A stretch of 64,000 nucleotides of DNA from Luteibacter yeojuensis (GTDB lineage: Bacteria; Pseudomonadota; Gammaproteobacteria; Xanthomonadales; Rhodanobacteraceae), in NCBI RefSeq assembly GCF_011742875.1, contig NZ_JAAQTL010000001.1, positions 620,001 to 684,000 of the forward strand, read 5' to 3'. Under the pieces are notes generated by a model. It had not been told where the DNA came from, made no database searches, and saw nothing but the letters and a program-made list of their open reading frames with translations. The number at the start of each line of letters is the position of its first letter. Position 1 is the stretch's first letter. Both the position numbers and the translations under genes were made by a program. Shown here piece after piece: positions 34,384-43,627 of this stretch.

Positions 34384-34534
34384 GCGGGAGGCGGGAGAAG
34401 GCGGGGAGGTGTAAGATATACGGTCCGGTCGGGCCAGTCCCAAGGCCTGGCGCGAGTTCCGGGGCAAGTTCCGGCGCATTCGTCAAGGTTGTGCTGCCGT
34501 GGCACAGGTATTACGCTTTCAGGGCTTTATAACC

Positions 34535-34702
34535 ATGTCCGACAATCCCTCCGAACCCAAAGGCACGAACGATTCCGCTCCGGCGAAGCCGCTCGTTACG
34601 CCGGTCGTCCCCACGAACGGCGAAGCAGGGGTCGAGAAAGCGCCATTGGACCCAACGCGCTACGGCGACTGGGAAAAGAACGGACGCTGCATCGACTTCT
34701 GA
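34535..34702 (+). CDS. SDHAF4-like succinate dehydrogenase assembly factor (DUF1674)
   Basis: A 55-aa protein with a disordered, charged N-terminus and the C-terminal signature RYGDWEKNGRCIDF of the DUF1674/SDHAF4 family. In mitochondria SDHAF4 binds flavinated SdhA and protects it before assembly. The gene lies 57 bp upstream of sdhC in the same direction, strongly supporting the same job here. It is short enough to be missed. ATG 34535 is chosen over upstream options that lack homology. Confidence 0.85.
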   Translation: MSDNPSEPKGTNDSAPAKPLVTPVVPTNGEAGVEKAPLDPTRYGDWEKNGRCIDF

Positions 34703-34759
34703 GAACCGGAAGGCGAGAGAGACGGTCGGGCACCAGCGATTCCAATCAGGATAGCCGCC

Positions 34760-35152
34760 ATGGCACAAACGGGACGACCGCTCTCACCGCATCTCCAGGT
34801 CTACAAGTGGCAAGTGCAGATGGTGACCTCCATCCTGCATCGCGTCACCGGCATCATCCTCGCCGCCGGTAGCCTGCTCCTCGTCTGGGGTCTCGCGGCC
34901 CTCGCATCCGGCCCGGACGCCTTCGCGACCTTCAAGGACTGCGCCGGCAGCGTCATCGGCACGCTCGTGCTGATCGGCTGGACGCTGGCCTTCTTCTACC
35001 ATCTCGCGAACGGCATCCGTCACCTGGTGCAGGACACGGGCGCCGGTTACTCCATTCCCGCGTTCGTCCGCAACAGCTGGCTCTCGATCGTCGTCTCGAT
35101 CGTCCTCAGCGTCGCCGTCTGGGCGTACGTGCTCGCCGGAGGTCACGCATGA
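34760..35152 (+). CDS. sdhC: Succinate dehydrogenase cytochrome b556 subunit
   Basis: A 130-aa membrane anchor with three helices. RPLSPHLQVY at the N-terminus, SILHRVTG (the Ser and Arg that help form the quinone site) and the heme-ligand His in FFYHLANGIRHL are all present. It holds the SdhAB catalytic pair on the inner membrane of complex II. It overlaps sdhD by 4 bases. Confidence 0.96.
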   Translation: MAQTGRPLSPHLQVYKWQVQMVTSILHRVTGIILAAGSLLLVWGLAALASGPDAFATFKDCAGSVIGTLVLIGWTLAFFYHLANGIRHLVQDTGAGYSIPAFVRNSWLSIVVSIVLSVAVWAYVLAGGHA

Positions 35153-35535
35153 GCAAGGATCTGCGCAACCCGCTCGCCCGCGCACGCGGCCTGGGCTCGG
35201 CGAAGGAAGGCTCCGGCCACTGGATGGTCCAGCGCGTCACCGGTCTCGCCCTGGTGTTCCTCACCCTCTGGTTCGTGATCACCGCGCTCGGCCTGATGCA
35301 CTCCGACTACGCCACCGCCCGCGAGACGCTCGGCAAGCCCTGGAACGCGGTGCTGCTCGCCGCGCTGCTGATCACCTCGTTCCGTCATGCGGTGCTCGGC
35401 CTGCAGGTCGTGATCGAAGACTACGTCCACACCCGCTGGCTCGAAGTGGCCTCGCTGGTGCTCATCAAGTTCATCGCCGTACTCGCCATGCTTATTGGCG
35501 TACTGGCCGTGCTGCGCGTCGCGCTCGGAAGCTGA
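35149..35535 (+). CDS. sdhD: Succinate dehydrogenase membrane anchor
   Basis: A 128-aa partner of SdhC with three membrane helices. ARGLGSAKEGSGHWMVQRVT near the start and the FRHAVLGLQVVIEDYVH stretch, which holds the second heme-ligand histidine and the conserved DYxH quinone-site motif, are typical. It overlaps sdhC by 4 bases and is followed after 3 bases by sdhA. Confidence 0.95.
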   Translation: MSKDLRNPLARARGLGSAKEGSGHWMVQRVTGLALVFLTLWFVITALGLMHSDYATARETLGKPWNAVLLAALLITSFRHAVLGLQVVIEDYVHTRWLEVASLVLIKFIAVLAMLIGVLAVLRVALGS

Positions 35536-35538
35536 TCG

Positions 35539-37323
35539 ATGGAAGCCTACAAGGTTCAACAACACAAGTACGACGTGATCGTGGTCGGCGCCGGCGGCGC
35601 GGGCCTTCGCGCCACCTTCGGCCTGGCCGAGAAGGGCCTCAAGGCCGCCTGCATCACCAAGGTGTTCCCGACCCGCTCGCACACCGTGGCGGCGCAGGGC
35701 GGTATTTCCGCCGCGCTCGGCAACATGGGCGAGGACGATTGGCGCTTCCACTTCTACGACACGATCAAGGGTTCCGACTGGCTCGGTGACCAGGACGCCA
35801 TCGAGTACATGTGCCGCGAAGCCATTCCGGCCATCATCGAGCTGGAACATTACGGCGTGCCGTTCTCGCGTACCGAGGAAGGCAAGATCTACCAGCGTCC
35901 GTTCGGCGGCATGACCACGCACTACGGCCAGGGCACCGCCCAGCGCACCTGCGCGGCGGCCGACCGTACCGGCCACGCCATCCTGCACACGCTCTACCAG
36001 CAGGCGCTGGCGCACGACGCCACGTTCTTCATCGAATACTTCGCCATCGACCTCGTCTTCGAGGAAGGCAAGTGCGTCGGCGTGCTCGCGCTCGACATGA
36101 ACGAGGGCACGCTGCACCTGTTCCGCGGCCATGCCGTGGTGATGGCGACGGGCGGTTACGGCCGCGCGTACTTCAGCGCCACCTCGGCGCATACCTGCAC
36201 GGGCGACGGCGGCGGCATGGTGCTGCGCGCCGGCCTGCCGCTGCAAGACATGGAGTTCGTGCAGTTCCACCCGACGGGCATCTATGGCGCGGGCTGCCTC
36301 ATCACCGAGGGCGTGCGTGGCGAGGGCGGCTATCTCACGAACTCCGAGGGCGAGCGCTTCATGGAGCGCTATGCCCCGAACGCGAAGGATCTTGCCTCGC
36401 GTGACGTGGTCAGCCGCGCGATGACGATCGAAATCCGCGAAGGCCGCGGCGTGGGCCCGAACAAGGACCATATCCACCTGAACCTGATGCACCTCGGTCC
36501 CGAGGTCATCCACGAGCGTCTCCCGGGCATCGCCGAATCCGCGCGCATCTTCGCCGGCGTCGACGTCACCAAGGAGCCGATTCCCGTGCTGCCGACCGTC
36601 CACTACAACATGGGCGGCATCCCCACCAACTATCACGGCGAAGTCGTCACCAAGCTCGGCGACGACCCCGACGCCGTGGTGCCTGGCCTGTTCGCGATCG
36701 GCGAGGCGGCCTGCGTGTCGGTGCACGGCGCCAACCGCCTCGGCTCCAACTCGCTGCTCGACCTGGTGGTGTTCGGCCGCGCGGTGGCCAACCGCTGCGC
36801 CGAGATCGTCAAGCCGGGCACGCCGCACAGCGACCTGCCGGCGAACGCGCTGGACAAGATCCTGGGCCGTTTCGACGCGCTCCGTCACGCCGACGGCGGC
36901 ACGCCGACGGCGCAGATCCGTGCCGAGATGCAGAAGACCATGCAGTCCGACGCCGCGGTGTTCCGCACGGGCGACACGCTGAAGGAAGGCTCGCAGAAGA
37001 TCTCCGAGGTCTTCACGAAGTTCCAGGACGTGAAGGTCGCCGACCGCTCGCTGGTCTGGAACTCCGACCTCATCGAGACGCTGGAGCTGTCGAACCTGCT
37101 GGCGCAGGCCGTGGCCACCATGCATTCGGCCGAGCAGCGCCCGGAGAGCCGCGGCGCCCACGCCCGCGAGGATTTCCCGGAGCGCGACGACCACGACTGG
37201 CAGAAGCACACGCTGGTGTGGATCGACGAGGCCGGCAAGTCCCGCTTCGACTTCCGTCCGGTGCACATGTACACCCTGACGGACGACGTCGAAGTCGTAC
37301 CGCCGAAGAAGCGCGTTTACTGA
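35539..37323 (+). CDS. sdhA: Succinate dehydrogenase flavoprotein subunit
   Basis: A 594-aa flavoprotein that oxidises succinate to fumarate. The Rossmann motif GAGGAGLRA (residues 17-25) binds FAD, and His48 in SHTVAAQGG is the covalent attachment point. The catalytic HPTGIYGAG and RGEGGYL motifs are in place. Length is normal. It belongs to the sdhCDAB operon, with both an SDHAF4-like gene upstream and sdhE downstream for its maturation. Confidence 0.97.
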   Translation: MEAYKVQQHKYDVIVVGAGGAGLRATFGLAEKGLKAACITKVFPTRSHTVAAQGGISAALGNMGEDDWRFHFYDTIKGSDWLGDQDAIEYMCREAIPAIIELEHYGVPFSRTEEGKIYQRPFGGMTTHYGQGTAQRTCAAADRTGHAILHTLYQQALAHDATFFIEYFAIDLVFEEGKCVGVLALDMNEGTLHLFRGHAVVMATGGYGRAYFSATSAHTCTGDGGGMVLRAGLPLQDMEFVQFHPTGIYGAGCLITEGVRGEGGYLTNSEGERFMERYAPNAKDLASRDVVSRAMTIEIREGRGVGPNKDHIHLNLMHLGPEVIHERLPGIAESARIFAGVDVTKEPIPVLPTVHYNMGGIPTNYHGEVVTKLGDDPDAVVPGLFAIGEAACVSVHGANRLGSNSLLDLVVFGRAVANRCAEIVKPGTPHSDLPANALDKILGRFDALRHADGGTPTAQIRAEMQKTMQSDAAVFRTGDTLKEGSQKISEVFTKFQDVKVADRSLVWNSDLIETLELSNLLAQAVATMHSAEQRPESRGAHAREDFPERDDHDWQKHTLVWIDEAGKSRFDFRPVHMYTLTDDVEVVPPKKRVY

Positions 37324-37344
37324 TACCGGACCGGAGAGGCCATC

Positions 37345-38130
37345 GTGGCAGAGTTCACGCTACCCAAGAATTCCAAGATCCAGGCCGGCAAGCATTTCCC
37401 GGCGAAGGGCGCAAAGAACGTGCGCACCTTCAAGGTCTACCGCTGGACGCCGGACGACGGCCAGAACCCGCGCACCGACACGTACGAGGTGGACCTCGAC
37501 ACGTGCGGTCCGATGGTTCTCGACGCCCTGCTGAAGATCAAGAACGAGATCGACTCCACGCTCTCGCTGCGCCGTTCGTGCCGTGAAGGCATCTGCGGTT
37601 CCTGCGCCATGAATATCGCCGGCACGAACACGCTGGCGTGCACCAAGGCCATCGAGGACTGCGGCAGCGGCACGGTCAACATCTACCCGCTGCCGCACAT
37701 GCCGGTGGTGAAGGACCTGGTCCCGGACCTCACGCATTTCTATGCGCAGTTTGCGTCGATCAAGCCGTGGATGCGCACGCAGAGCCCGGCACCGGCCGAC
37801 AAGGAGCGCCTGCAGTCGCCGGAAGACCGCAAGAAGCTCGACGGCCTCTACGAGTGCATCCTCTGTGCCTGCTGCTCCACCTCGTGCCCGAGCTACTGGT
37901 GGAACGGCGACCGCTATCTCGGTCCGGCCATCCTGCTCCAGGCGTATCGCTGGATCGTGGACAGCCGGGACGAAGACACCGGTGCGCGCCTGGACGACCT
38001 CGAGGATCCGTTCAAGCTCTATCGCTGCCACACGATCATGAACTGCGCGCGCACCTGCCCGAAGGGCCTGAACCCGGCGAAGGCGATCGCGGAGATCAAG
38101 AAGCTGATCGTCGAGCGCCGCTCGGCCTGA
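37345..38130 (+). CDS. sdhB: Succinate dehydrogenase iron-sulfur subunit
   Basis: A 261-aa electron carrier between SdhA and the quinone. Three cysteine groups hold the clusters: [10 protein letters not shown] for [2Fe-2S], [12 protein letters not shown] for [4Fe-4S], and [14 protein letters not shown] for [3Fe-4S]. It follows sdhA after 21 bases. A REP element lies between its stop and sdhE. Confidence 0.97.
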   Translation: MAEFTLPKNSKIQAGKHFPAKGAKNVRTFKVYRWTPDDGQNPRTDTYEVDLDTCGPMVLDALLKIKNEIDSTLSLRRSCREGICGSCAMNIAGTNTLACTKAIEDCGSGTVNIYPLPHMPVVKDLVPDLTHFYAQFASIKPWMRTQSPAPADKERLQSPEDRKKLDGLYECILCACCSTSCPSYWWNGDRYLGPAILLQAYRWIVDSRDEDTGARLDDLEDPFKLYRCHTIMNCARTCPKGLNPAKAIAEIKKLIVERRSA

Positions 38131-38176
38131 CGTTGCCTTGATGGGGCACAAGCCGCTGTCTTGACGGAAACGCCGT

Positions 38177-38254
38177 TGTAGGAGCCGCTATAGCGGCGAG
38201 AGCAATCTCGCCACGGTTTCTCGAGATTCCCTCGCCGCTATAGCGGCTCCTACA
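38177..38254. repeat. REP pair between sdhB and sdhE
   Basis: Forward arm TGTAGGAGCCGCTATAGCGG at its left end and an inverted copy at its right end, 78 bp overall. The spacer is short and lacks the usual core. It sits 46 bp after the sdhB stop and could limit or stabilise the sdhCDAB message before sdhE. Confidence 0.9.
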
Positions 38255-38288
38255 CGAAGCCCCGCACGAAGTCGGAGCGATTCGCACA

Positions 38289-38537
38289 ATGGACGAAGCC
38301 CGCCTCAAGCGCCTCCGCTGGCGCACCCGCCGCGGCACCCGCGAGTTGGACCGCCTCTTCGGTGGCTGGCTCGACGAGCGCTTCGCCGACGCCGACGAAG
38401 CCACACGGCTGGCATTCGACGAACTGCTCGACGTGCAGGATCCCGATCTCTGGGACTGGGTGATGGGCCATGCCCGCGCCCCGCGCGACGACTGGCAGGC
38501 GATCATCGATGACATCCGCTCGAGGCACCGGCTTTGA
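38289..38537 (+). CDS. sdhE: FAD assembly factor SdhE
   Basis: An 82-aa helical protein of the SdhE/SDHAF2 family. The functional RGxxE motif is RGTRELD near residues 15-21. It promotes covalent flavinylation of SdhA. It lies downstream of sdhB beyond a REP element and overlaps the ygfX-like gene by 29 bases. Confidence 0.92.
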   Translation: MDEARLKRLRWRTRRGTRELDRLFGGWLDERFADADEATRLAFDELLDVQDPDLWDWVMGHARAPRDDWQAIIDDIRSRHRL

Positions 38538-38922
38538 CTATCGGCCGTCCGTCACGCTGACCGCCTTCGCGGCGGCGATCCTGTGCCTCGCAACTGTCGC
38601 TCCTTTCCTCACGTCGCTGCCCTGGTATGTTCGCTGGCCCGTGGCGGCGATCGTGGCCATGGGCGGCACGCGGCGCCTGCAGCGATTCCGACAATCACCT
38701 GTCGGGGGCTTGAGGTTATCTCCCGCCGGCCTCTGGACGGTCACCGTACGGGGGCGCGAGGTCCCGGCCGAACTGGCGGCGTCGCGATTTTTCGGCAACG
38801 CGGTCTTCCTGCGGCTGCGCTGGCGAGGCGGAGCGGGGCATGTGGCCCTGCTGCCGGATAACGTGCCGCCCGACACCCTGCGCCGGCTCCGCGCCCGCCT
38901 TCGCTCCACAACCCGGCTGTAG
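38509..38922 (+). CDS. ygfX: YgfX-family membrane protein
   Basis: A small protein (137 aa from ATG 38509) with two adjacent membrane segments (about residues 16-56, SLPWYVRWPVAAIVAMGG between them) and a cytoplasmic beta domain, as in E. coli YgfX, formerly called toxin CptA. In E. coli ygfX is also beside sdhE. The overlap of 29 bases keeps the pair together here. The TAG at 38920-38922 is formed by the REP element that begins at 38918. Confidence 0.8.
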   Translation: MTSARGTGFDYRPSVTLTAFAAAILCLATVAPFLTSLPWYVRWPVAAIVAMGGTRRLQRFRQSPVGGLRLSPAGLWTVTVRGREVPAELAASRFFGNAVFLRLRWRGGAGHVALLPDNVPPDTLRRLRARLRSTTRL

Positions 38923-38995
38923 GAGCCGCTACAGCGGCGAGGAAACCTCGCGGAGGCGTGGCGAGATCGCCCTCGCCGCCATGGCGGCTCCTGCA
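38918..38995. repeat. REP pair whose GTAG makes the ygfX stop
   Basis: Forward arm TGTAGGAGCCGCTACAGCGG starts inside the last codons of ygfX, and the inverted arm (GCCGCCATGGCGGCTCCTGC) ends at 38995. The stop TAG of ygfX is bases 3-5 of the element. Both arms differ from the main type at the central tetranucleotide (TACA and CATG instead of TATA). Confidence 0.88.
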
Positions 38996-39120
38996 GGACG
39001 CCTGTCCACGCCCTGAGCGCAGACCCTTCGTCGGCTTGCCCCCGCAGCCCGCATCGGGCACTCTGCGGCGCGGTGCGTGTCTCATATGGCGCCCCCTCAT
39101 CACAGGCTGTTGTCGACGGT

Positions 39121-40362
39121 ATGTTCAGACCTCTAGAGCTCTTCATCGGACTGCGCTACACGCGGGCGAAGCGTCGCAATCAGTTCATTTCCTTCATTTC
39201 GACCGTCTCGATCGTCTGCATCGCGATCAGCGTCACCGCGCTCATCACGGTGATGTCGGTGATGAACGGCTTCGACAGCGAGTTGCGCAACCGCATCCTC
39301 GGCGCCGTCTCGCACGTCACCGTGTCCGGTATCGACGAAACCGTGCAGAACTGGCAGACCGCGGTGAAGACGGCCGAATCCACGAAGCACGTGCGCGGTG
39401 CCGCGCCCTACGTGGAAATCCAGGCCTTCTTGCAGGCCCGCCGGCCCAGCGGCGCGCTCATTCGCGGCATCGTGCCGTCCATGGAGCCGAACGTCTCCGA
39501 TATCGACCGGCACATGGTCGAAGGCAAGATGTCCGATCTGACCGATCGCAGCTGGAAGATCGTGCTCGGTCGCGAGCTTGCACTCACCCTGGGCGTGCAG
39601 GTAGGCGACAAGGTCACCGTGGTCGTGCCGCAGTTCACGGCCACGCCCATGGGCGCGGTGCCGAAGCTGCGCAGCTTCACCGTCAGCGGCATCTTCGAGC
39701 TGGGCATGCAGGAATACGACGCGAACCTCGCGCTCATTTCCATGCAGGACGCCGAGCGCCTCAACGGCTTCAACGGCCCGACCGGCATCCGCCTGAAGCT
39801 CGACGACATGCGCGAGGCCTTCCCCGTGGCGCAGGAGCTGGTGAACAAGCTCGGCCAGGCCTACCGTGTCGAGACCTGGATGGACACGCACGCCAACTTC
39901 TTCCGCGCCATCGACATGGAGAAGAAGGTGATGTTCATCATCCTGTCGCTGATCATCCTCGTCGCGGTGATCAACCTTATCTCCATGCTGATGATGCTGG
40001 TGACCGACAAGCAGGCCGACATCGCCATCCTGCGCACGCTGGGCTCGACGCCACGCAGCATCATGGGCATGTTCATGGTGCAGGGCGTGCTCGTGGGCAT
40101 CGTGGGCATCGGTTTCGGCGTGCTGCTCGGCGCGCTGCTTTCGCTCAACCTGCCGGCCATCGTGAAATGGATCGAACACGTCACGGGGCAGACCTTCCTC
40201 TCGCCCGACGTCTATTACATCAGCGAGCTGCCCAGCCAGCTGCTCTGGTCCGACGTCGGCTGGGTGGTGCTGGTGACTTTCGCTTTCTCCCTGCTGGCCA
40301 CGCTCTACCCGGCGTGGCGCGCCTCGCGCACGCAGCCCGCCCAGGCGCTCCGCTATGAATAA
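39121..40362 (+). CDS. lolC: Lipoprotein-releasing permease LolC/LolE
   Basis: A 413-aa inner-membrane subunit of the LolCDE complex, which extracts lipoproteins for LolA. Four membrane helices (one near residue 25-50, three in the last 150 residues) and a large periplasmic domain follow the family layout; [17 protein letters not shown] and the final [17 protein letters not shown] are diagnostic. LolC and LolE cannot be separated with certainty, and only one copy plus LolD is present, as in species with a LolF-type homodimer. ATG 39121 gives the standard N-terminus. It overlaps lolD by 8 bases. Confidence 0.92.
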   Translation: MFRPLELFIGLRYTRAKRRNQFISFISTVSIVCIAISVTALITVMSVMNGFDSELRNRILGAVSHVTVSGIDETVQNWQTAVKTAESTKHVRGAAPYVEIQAFLQARRPSGALIRGIVPSMEPNVSDIDRHMVEGKMSDLTDRSWKIVLGRELALTLGVQVGDKVTVVVPQFTATPMGAVPKLRSFTVSGIFELGMQEYDANLALISMQDAERLNGFNGPTGIRLKLDDMREAFPVAQELVNKLGQAYRVETWMDTHANFFRAIDMEKKVMFIILSLIILVAVINLISMLMMLVTDKQADIAILRTLGSTPRSIMGMFMVQGVLVGIVGIGFGVLLGALLSLNLPAIVKWIEHVTGQTFLSPDVYYISELPSQLLWSDVGWVVLVTFAFSLLATLYPAWRASRTQPAQALRYE

Positions 40363-41056
40363 GCCCAACGACGACATCGTCCTGCGCGCCACCGGCGTCG
40401 CCAAGGTGTACGAGGAGGGCGACCTGCGCACGGGCGTCCTCTCGAACGTGAACTTCGCGCTGCGCCGTGGCGAGACCATGGCCATCGTGGGTGCCTCCGG
40501 TTCAGGCAAGTCCACCCTGCTGCACATCATCGGCGGTCTCGACACGCTCACCGCGGGCAAGGTCGAGGTCAACGGCCGCGTGCTTTCCGAGCTTTCCGAT
40601 GCCGAACGCGGCCGTGAGCGCAACCGCTCGCTGGGCTTCATCTACCAGTTCCACCATCTGCTGCCGGAATTCACCTCGCTCGAAAACGTGTGCATGCCGC
40701 TGCTGATCCGCGGCGTGCCGATCGCGCAGGCCGAGAAGGAAGCCACGGCGCTGTTGGAGCGTGTCGGCCTGGGCGCGCGCCTGCGCCATCGTCCGGCCGA
40801 GATGTCGGGTGGCGAACGCCAGCGTTGCGCCGTCGCGCGCGCCCTGGTGACCCGTCCCGCCTGCGTCCTCGGCGACGAGCCCACGGGTAACCTCGACGAG
40901 GCCAACGCGGCACACGTTTACGAGCTGATGCTCGAGCTCAATCGCGAGATCGGCACGAGCTTCGTGCTGGTGACGCACGACTCGCGTCTTGCCGGCCGGA
41001 TGGACCGCACGCTGGAGCTGCATAACGGCGAACTGCACGAACGCCGACCGTTGTAG
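40355..41056 (+). CDS. lolD: Lipoprotein-releasing ATPase LolD
   Basis: A 233-aa ABC ATPase powering lipoprotein release. Walker A is GASGSGKST, the LolD-specific [18 protein letters not shown] follows, then the signature MSGGERQR and Walker [14 protein letters not shown]. It overlaps lolC by 8 bases. Its TAG at 41054-41056 is part of the REP starting at 41052, and the last residues are RRPL. Confidence 0.95.
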   Translation: MNKPNDDIVLRATGVAKVYEEGDLRTGVLSNVNFALRRGETMAIVGASGSGKSTLLHIIGGLDTLTAGKVEVNGRVLSELSDAERGRERNRSLGFIYQFHHLLPEFTSLENVCMPLLIRGVPIAQAEKEATALLERVGLGARLRHRPAEMSGGERQRCAVARALVTRPACVLGDEPTGNLDEANAAHVYELMLELNREIGTSFVLVTHDSRLAGRMDRTLELHNGELHERRPL

Positions 41057-41137
41057 GAGCCGCTATAGCGGCGAGAGGCCTACGAGGGATTTGAAGCGGC
41101 AAGGCAAGTTTCCCTCGCCGCTATAGCGGCTCCTACA
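41052..41137. repeat. REP pair whose GTAG makes the lolD stop
   Basis: Forward arm TGTAGGAGCCGCTATAGCGG and inverted arm, 86 bp in all, with a spacer that keeps TTTGAAGCGGCAAGG from the family core. It lies between lolD and the anti-sigma gene, in a tail-to-tail gap, where it could also serve as a bidirectional terminator-like structure. Confidence 0.92.
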
Positions 41138-41153
41138 GAGGTGCGGATCCTCG

Positions 41154-41900
41154 TCAGATCGCCCGGCCGGTCACGCGATCGGCCGCCTGGCGGCCAGCCA
41201 TGTCGGCCGTGGTGACCACGGCGTAGTTGTGGCCGCCTTCGGACCAGTAGTTCGCCAGCAGGCCGTCGTCCTCGCGCGCACCGCGCGGCAGGAAGTGCCG
41301 TGCCGGTCCCGGCGGGCGTACGTAGAAGCTCACCGTATGGCCGTTGCCGTCGTCGTAGAGCACCATCGCCGCCGGCCCCTGGTCCGTGGCGAACAGGCGG
41401 CCGCCCATGGGGCGGAAACCGGCGTCGGCCAGGTCCGGCAGCCGCACGTCCGGACCCACGCGGCCGGCGAGCCATGCGCGCAGGTCGTTTTCATTGCCGG
41501 TCGTGATGTCCATGCCCACGCCGTGATCCAGCGCGAGTAGCCGGTACGCCTGCATGGCGTCGGCCATCGGCGCCTCCCCCGTGCCCAGGCCGCGGGCCGC
41601 CCAGCCACCGATGCCGCCCACGGCAAGGCAGAGCACCACGCCGGCCGCCGTGGCCCAGCGGCGCACGCGGCGATGCCGGGCACGCTCGCGCACCCGCGCC
41701 GGGTCCAGCGCGGGTGCCGGCGCGAGGTCGCCGGCCAGCAGTGCGCGCAGCTGCTGCGCATCCTGGCGCCAGCCCTGCACTTCGTCCGCCTGCTCGGGAT
41801 GCCGTGCGAGGTAGCGCTCCACCTCGCCACGGCGGGAGTCGTCCAGATGACCATCCACGTAGGCATGGATATCGTGTTCGCTGGGGGGCGTGAGGTTCAT
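41154..41900 (-). CDS. Anti-sigma factor of the ECF module
   Basis: A 248-aa membrane protein with a cytoplasmic N-terminus resembling ECF anti-sigma (zinc-less) domains (HDIHAYVDGHLDDSRRGEVE), one membrane helix near residues 84-104 (AAGVVLCLAVGGIGGWAARG) and a periplasmic sensory part. The classical HxxxCxxC zinc motif is absent. It overlaps the sigma gene by 4 bases. It presumably holds the sigma factor until an oxidative or envelope signal arrives. Confidence 0.85.
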   Translation of the reverse strand: MNLTPPSEHDIHAYVDGHLDDSRRGEVERYLARHPEQADEVQGWRQDAQQLRALLAGDLAPAPALDPARVRERARHRRVRRWATAAGVVLCLAVGGIGGWAARGLGTGEAPMADAMQAYRLLALDHGVGMDITTGNENDLRAWLAGRVGPDVRLPDLADAGFRPMGGRLFATDQGPAAMVLYDDGNGHTVSFYVRPPGPARHFLPRGAREDDGLLANYWSEGGHNYAVVTTADMAGRQAADRVTGRAI

Positions 41901-42409
41901 TTCAGCAGTCGCAGGGAAGGGGATTGGGGGTCGCCTTCGCCGAGCTGGCGCAAAGCGCGGCGCGCGCGGGAGAGGCGGGACATCACGGTCCCGATGGGAA
42001 CCTCCAGGATGTCGGCCACCTCCTGGTAACTGAGGCCTTCCACGGAGACCCAGATCAGCAGGCTGCGCTGTTCCACGGGCAGCGAGGCGAACGCCGCGAG
42101 CGTGGAGTACGCCACGGCCACCCGCTCCGCCGAGGGCCAGGTAGGCTCCTCGCGGCCGAGGGAACCGAGCAGCATGGCGTAGCGGTTGGCGCGGCGCTTT
42201 CCGTCGAGGAACTGGCGGTACAGGATGGCGAACAACCACGCACGCAGGCTTTCTTCCTCCCGCCGCGTCTGCCATCGTGCCAGCGCCCGTTCCATCGTGG
42301 ACTGGACCAGGTCGTCCGCCGCATGCACGTCGCGGGCGAGCCAAAGCGCGAAGCGCCGCAGGCGCGGCAGCATCGTTCGCAGGGCGTCGTCGATGTGCGG
42401 GTCGGACAT
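41897..42409 (-). CDS. ECF RNA polymerase sigma factor
   Basis: A 170-aa sigma factor with region 2 (AADDLVQSTMERALARW, core binding and -10 recognition) and region 4 (LSYQEVADILEVPIGTVMSRL, a helix-turn-helix for the -35). It is made with its anti-sigma factor (4-base overlap) and is divergent from the catalase-like gene. A palindromic control region in between suggests that it directs its own transcription and that of the neighbour. Confidence 0.93.
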   Translation of the reverse strand: MSDPHIDDALRTMLPRLRRFALWLARDVHAADDLVQSTMERALARWQTRREEESLRAWLFAILYRQFLDGKRRANRYAMLLGSLGREEPTWPSAERVAVAYSTLAAFASLPVEQRSLLIWVSVEGLSYQEVADILEVPIGTVMSRLSRARRALRQLGEGDPQSPSLRLLK

Positions 42410-42443
42410 GCCGGGCCTCCGCCGGGCGTTTCGTGGGATGTAT

Positions 42444-42501
42444 GACGTCTGGTGGCGTGGATTATTCCCTCCGGAGGGAATAAAAGTCCCTGACGTACGT
42501 C
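42444..42501. promoter_or_regulatory. Symmetric divergent ECF promoter
   Basis: A perfect 22-bp palindrome at 42462-42483 (TTATTCCCTCC and its complement) presents GGAAT toward both sides. Rightward, GGAAT at 42477-42481 is followed after exactly 16 bases by CGTC at 42498-42501. Leftward, GGAAT is followed after exactly 16 bases by CGTC at 42447-42444. This is the general -35/-10 layout of ECF promoters, arranged identically for the sigma gene (start 34 bases away) and the catalase-like gene (start about 37 bases away). Confidence 0.78.
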
Positions 42502-42538
42502 CCACCCTGGAACGACCACCTCGACAGGATGCAGATAC

Positions 42539-43627
42539 ATGACGCAAGAACCTGCAAGCAGGGCCCACCCTCCGGCGCACACGGCCTGGCGCTGGGCATT
42601 GATCGGCCTCGCCGTGGCGGGAACGGCAGCCGCCTTCGGCTATGTGGGTGGCTGGCTGGCGCCACATCGACTGACGCCCGCACGCCTCATCGACGCCTTG
42701 CAGGCGAACGGCGGGGAGCACCCCGGCTATCGCCGCAACCATGCCAAGGGCGTCTGCGTCGCCGGACGCTTCGAATCGAGCGGCGCGCTGGCCGGTTACT
42801 CCACCGCCGGGCTGTTCGCCGCGGGAACGACGACGCCGGTGGTCGGCCGCCTGGCGATCCCGGGCGGGAACCCGTATGCGCCGGACAGCAGCGTCCCCAT
42901 CCGGAGCTTCGCGCTTCGCTTCGACCTCGCCGACGGCGAGCAGTGGCGCACCGGCATGAACGCCATGCCGCTCTTTCCGGTCGCCACGCCGCAGGCTTTC
43001 TATGCGTTGCAGGTGGCGACGCATCCCGACCCGGCGACCGGCAAACCCGACCCCGCGAAGGCCGGGGCGTTCTTCAAGTCCCATCCGGAGACCGCGGCGT
43101 TCCTGGCCTGGATAAAGACGGCTAAGCCGTCCGCCAGCTACGCCACCGAGACGTATGACAGCATCAACGCCTTCTACCTCCGCGACGCCGCCGGACAGCG
43201 CCGCGCGGTGCGCTGGAGGGTGGTGCCGGAGCAGCCACCCGAGGGCGACGGTGGACCGGCCGCGGGGGACACGGATTACCTCGCCGCCGACCTCGCGAAA
43301 CGGCTCGCCGCCGGACCTCTCCGCTGGCACCTGCGGATGGTGTTCGCCGCTGCCGGCGACCCGGTGGACGACGCTACCCGTGCATGGCCCGACGACCGGC
43401 AGGTGGTGGATGCCGGCACACTCGTGATCGACCGCACGCAGCCGCAGGCCGATGGCCCGTGCCGCGACGTCAACTACGATCCGACGATCCTTCCGCGTGG
43501 CATCGAAGTCTCCGGCGATCCGCTGCTTGCGGCGCGTTCGGCGGCCTACGCGGACTCGTACCTGCGCCGCACCAGCGAGGAAGCGCATATTCCTGGCACG
43601 GCCCGTCCCAAGGAGGACAAGCGATGA
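42539..43627 (+). CDS. Catalase-related peroxidase (SrpA type)
   Basis: A 362-aa heme peroxidase related to the small catalase core. An N-terminal membrane or Tat-like anchor (residues 17-36) puts it in the periplasm. The distal HPGYRRNHAKGVC region and the C-terminal RSAAYADSYLRR carry the likely heme-site His and Tyr. It lacks the full catalase N-arm and C-terminal flavodoxin domain. Start ATG 42539 lies just after the ECF-type promoter. It overlaps the cytochrome b561 gene by 4 bases; the pair is thus co-expressed. Confidence 0.85.
   Translation: MTQEPASRAHPPAHTAWRWALIGLAVAGTAAAFGYVGGWLAPHRLTPARLIDALQANGGEHPGYRRNHAKGVCVAGRFESSGALAGYSTAGLFAAGTTTPVVGRLAIPGGNPYAPDSSVPIRSFALRFDLADGEQWRTGMNAMPLFPVATPQAFYALQVATHPDPATGKPDPAKAGAFFKSHPETAAFLAWIKTAKPSASYATETYDSINAFYLRDAAGQRRAVRWRVVPEQPPEGDGGPAAGDTDYLAADLAKRLAAGPLRWHLRMVFAAAGDPVDDATRAWPDDRQVVDAGTLVIDRTQPQADGPCRDVNYDPTILPRGIEVSGDPLLAARSAAYADSYLRRTSEEAHIPGTARPKEDKR

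Noticed and set aside
35143..37266. A 707-aa minus-strand frame over sdhA
   Set aside because: Antisense of sdhD/sdhA without family motifs.
38509..38922. Calling ygfX a toxin of a toxin-antitoxin pair with sdhE
   Set aside because: The older CptAB toxin-antitoxin label conflicts with the SdhE flavinylation role; context here with sdhCDAB favours the latter.
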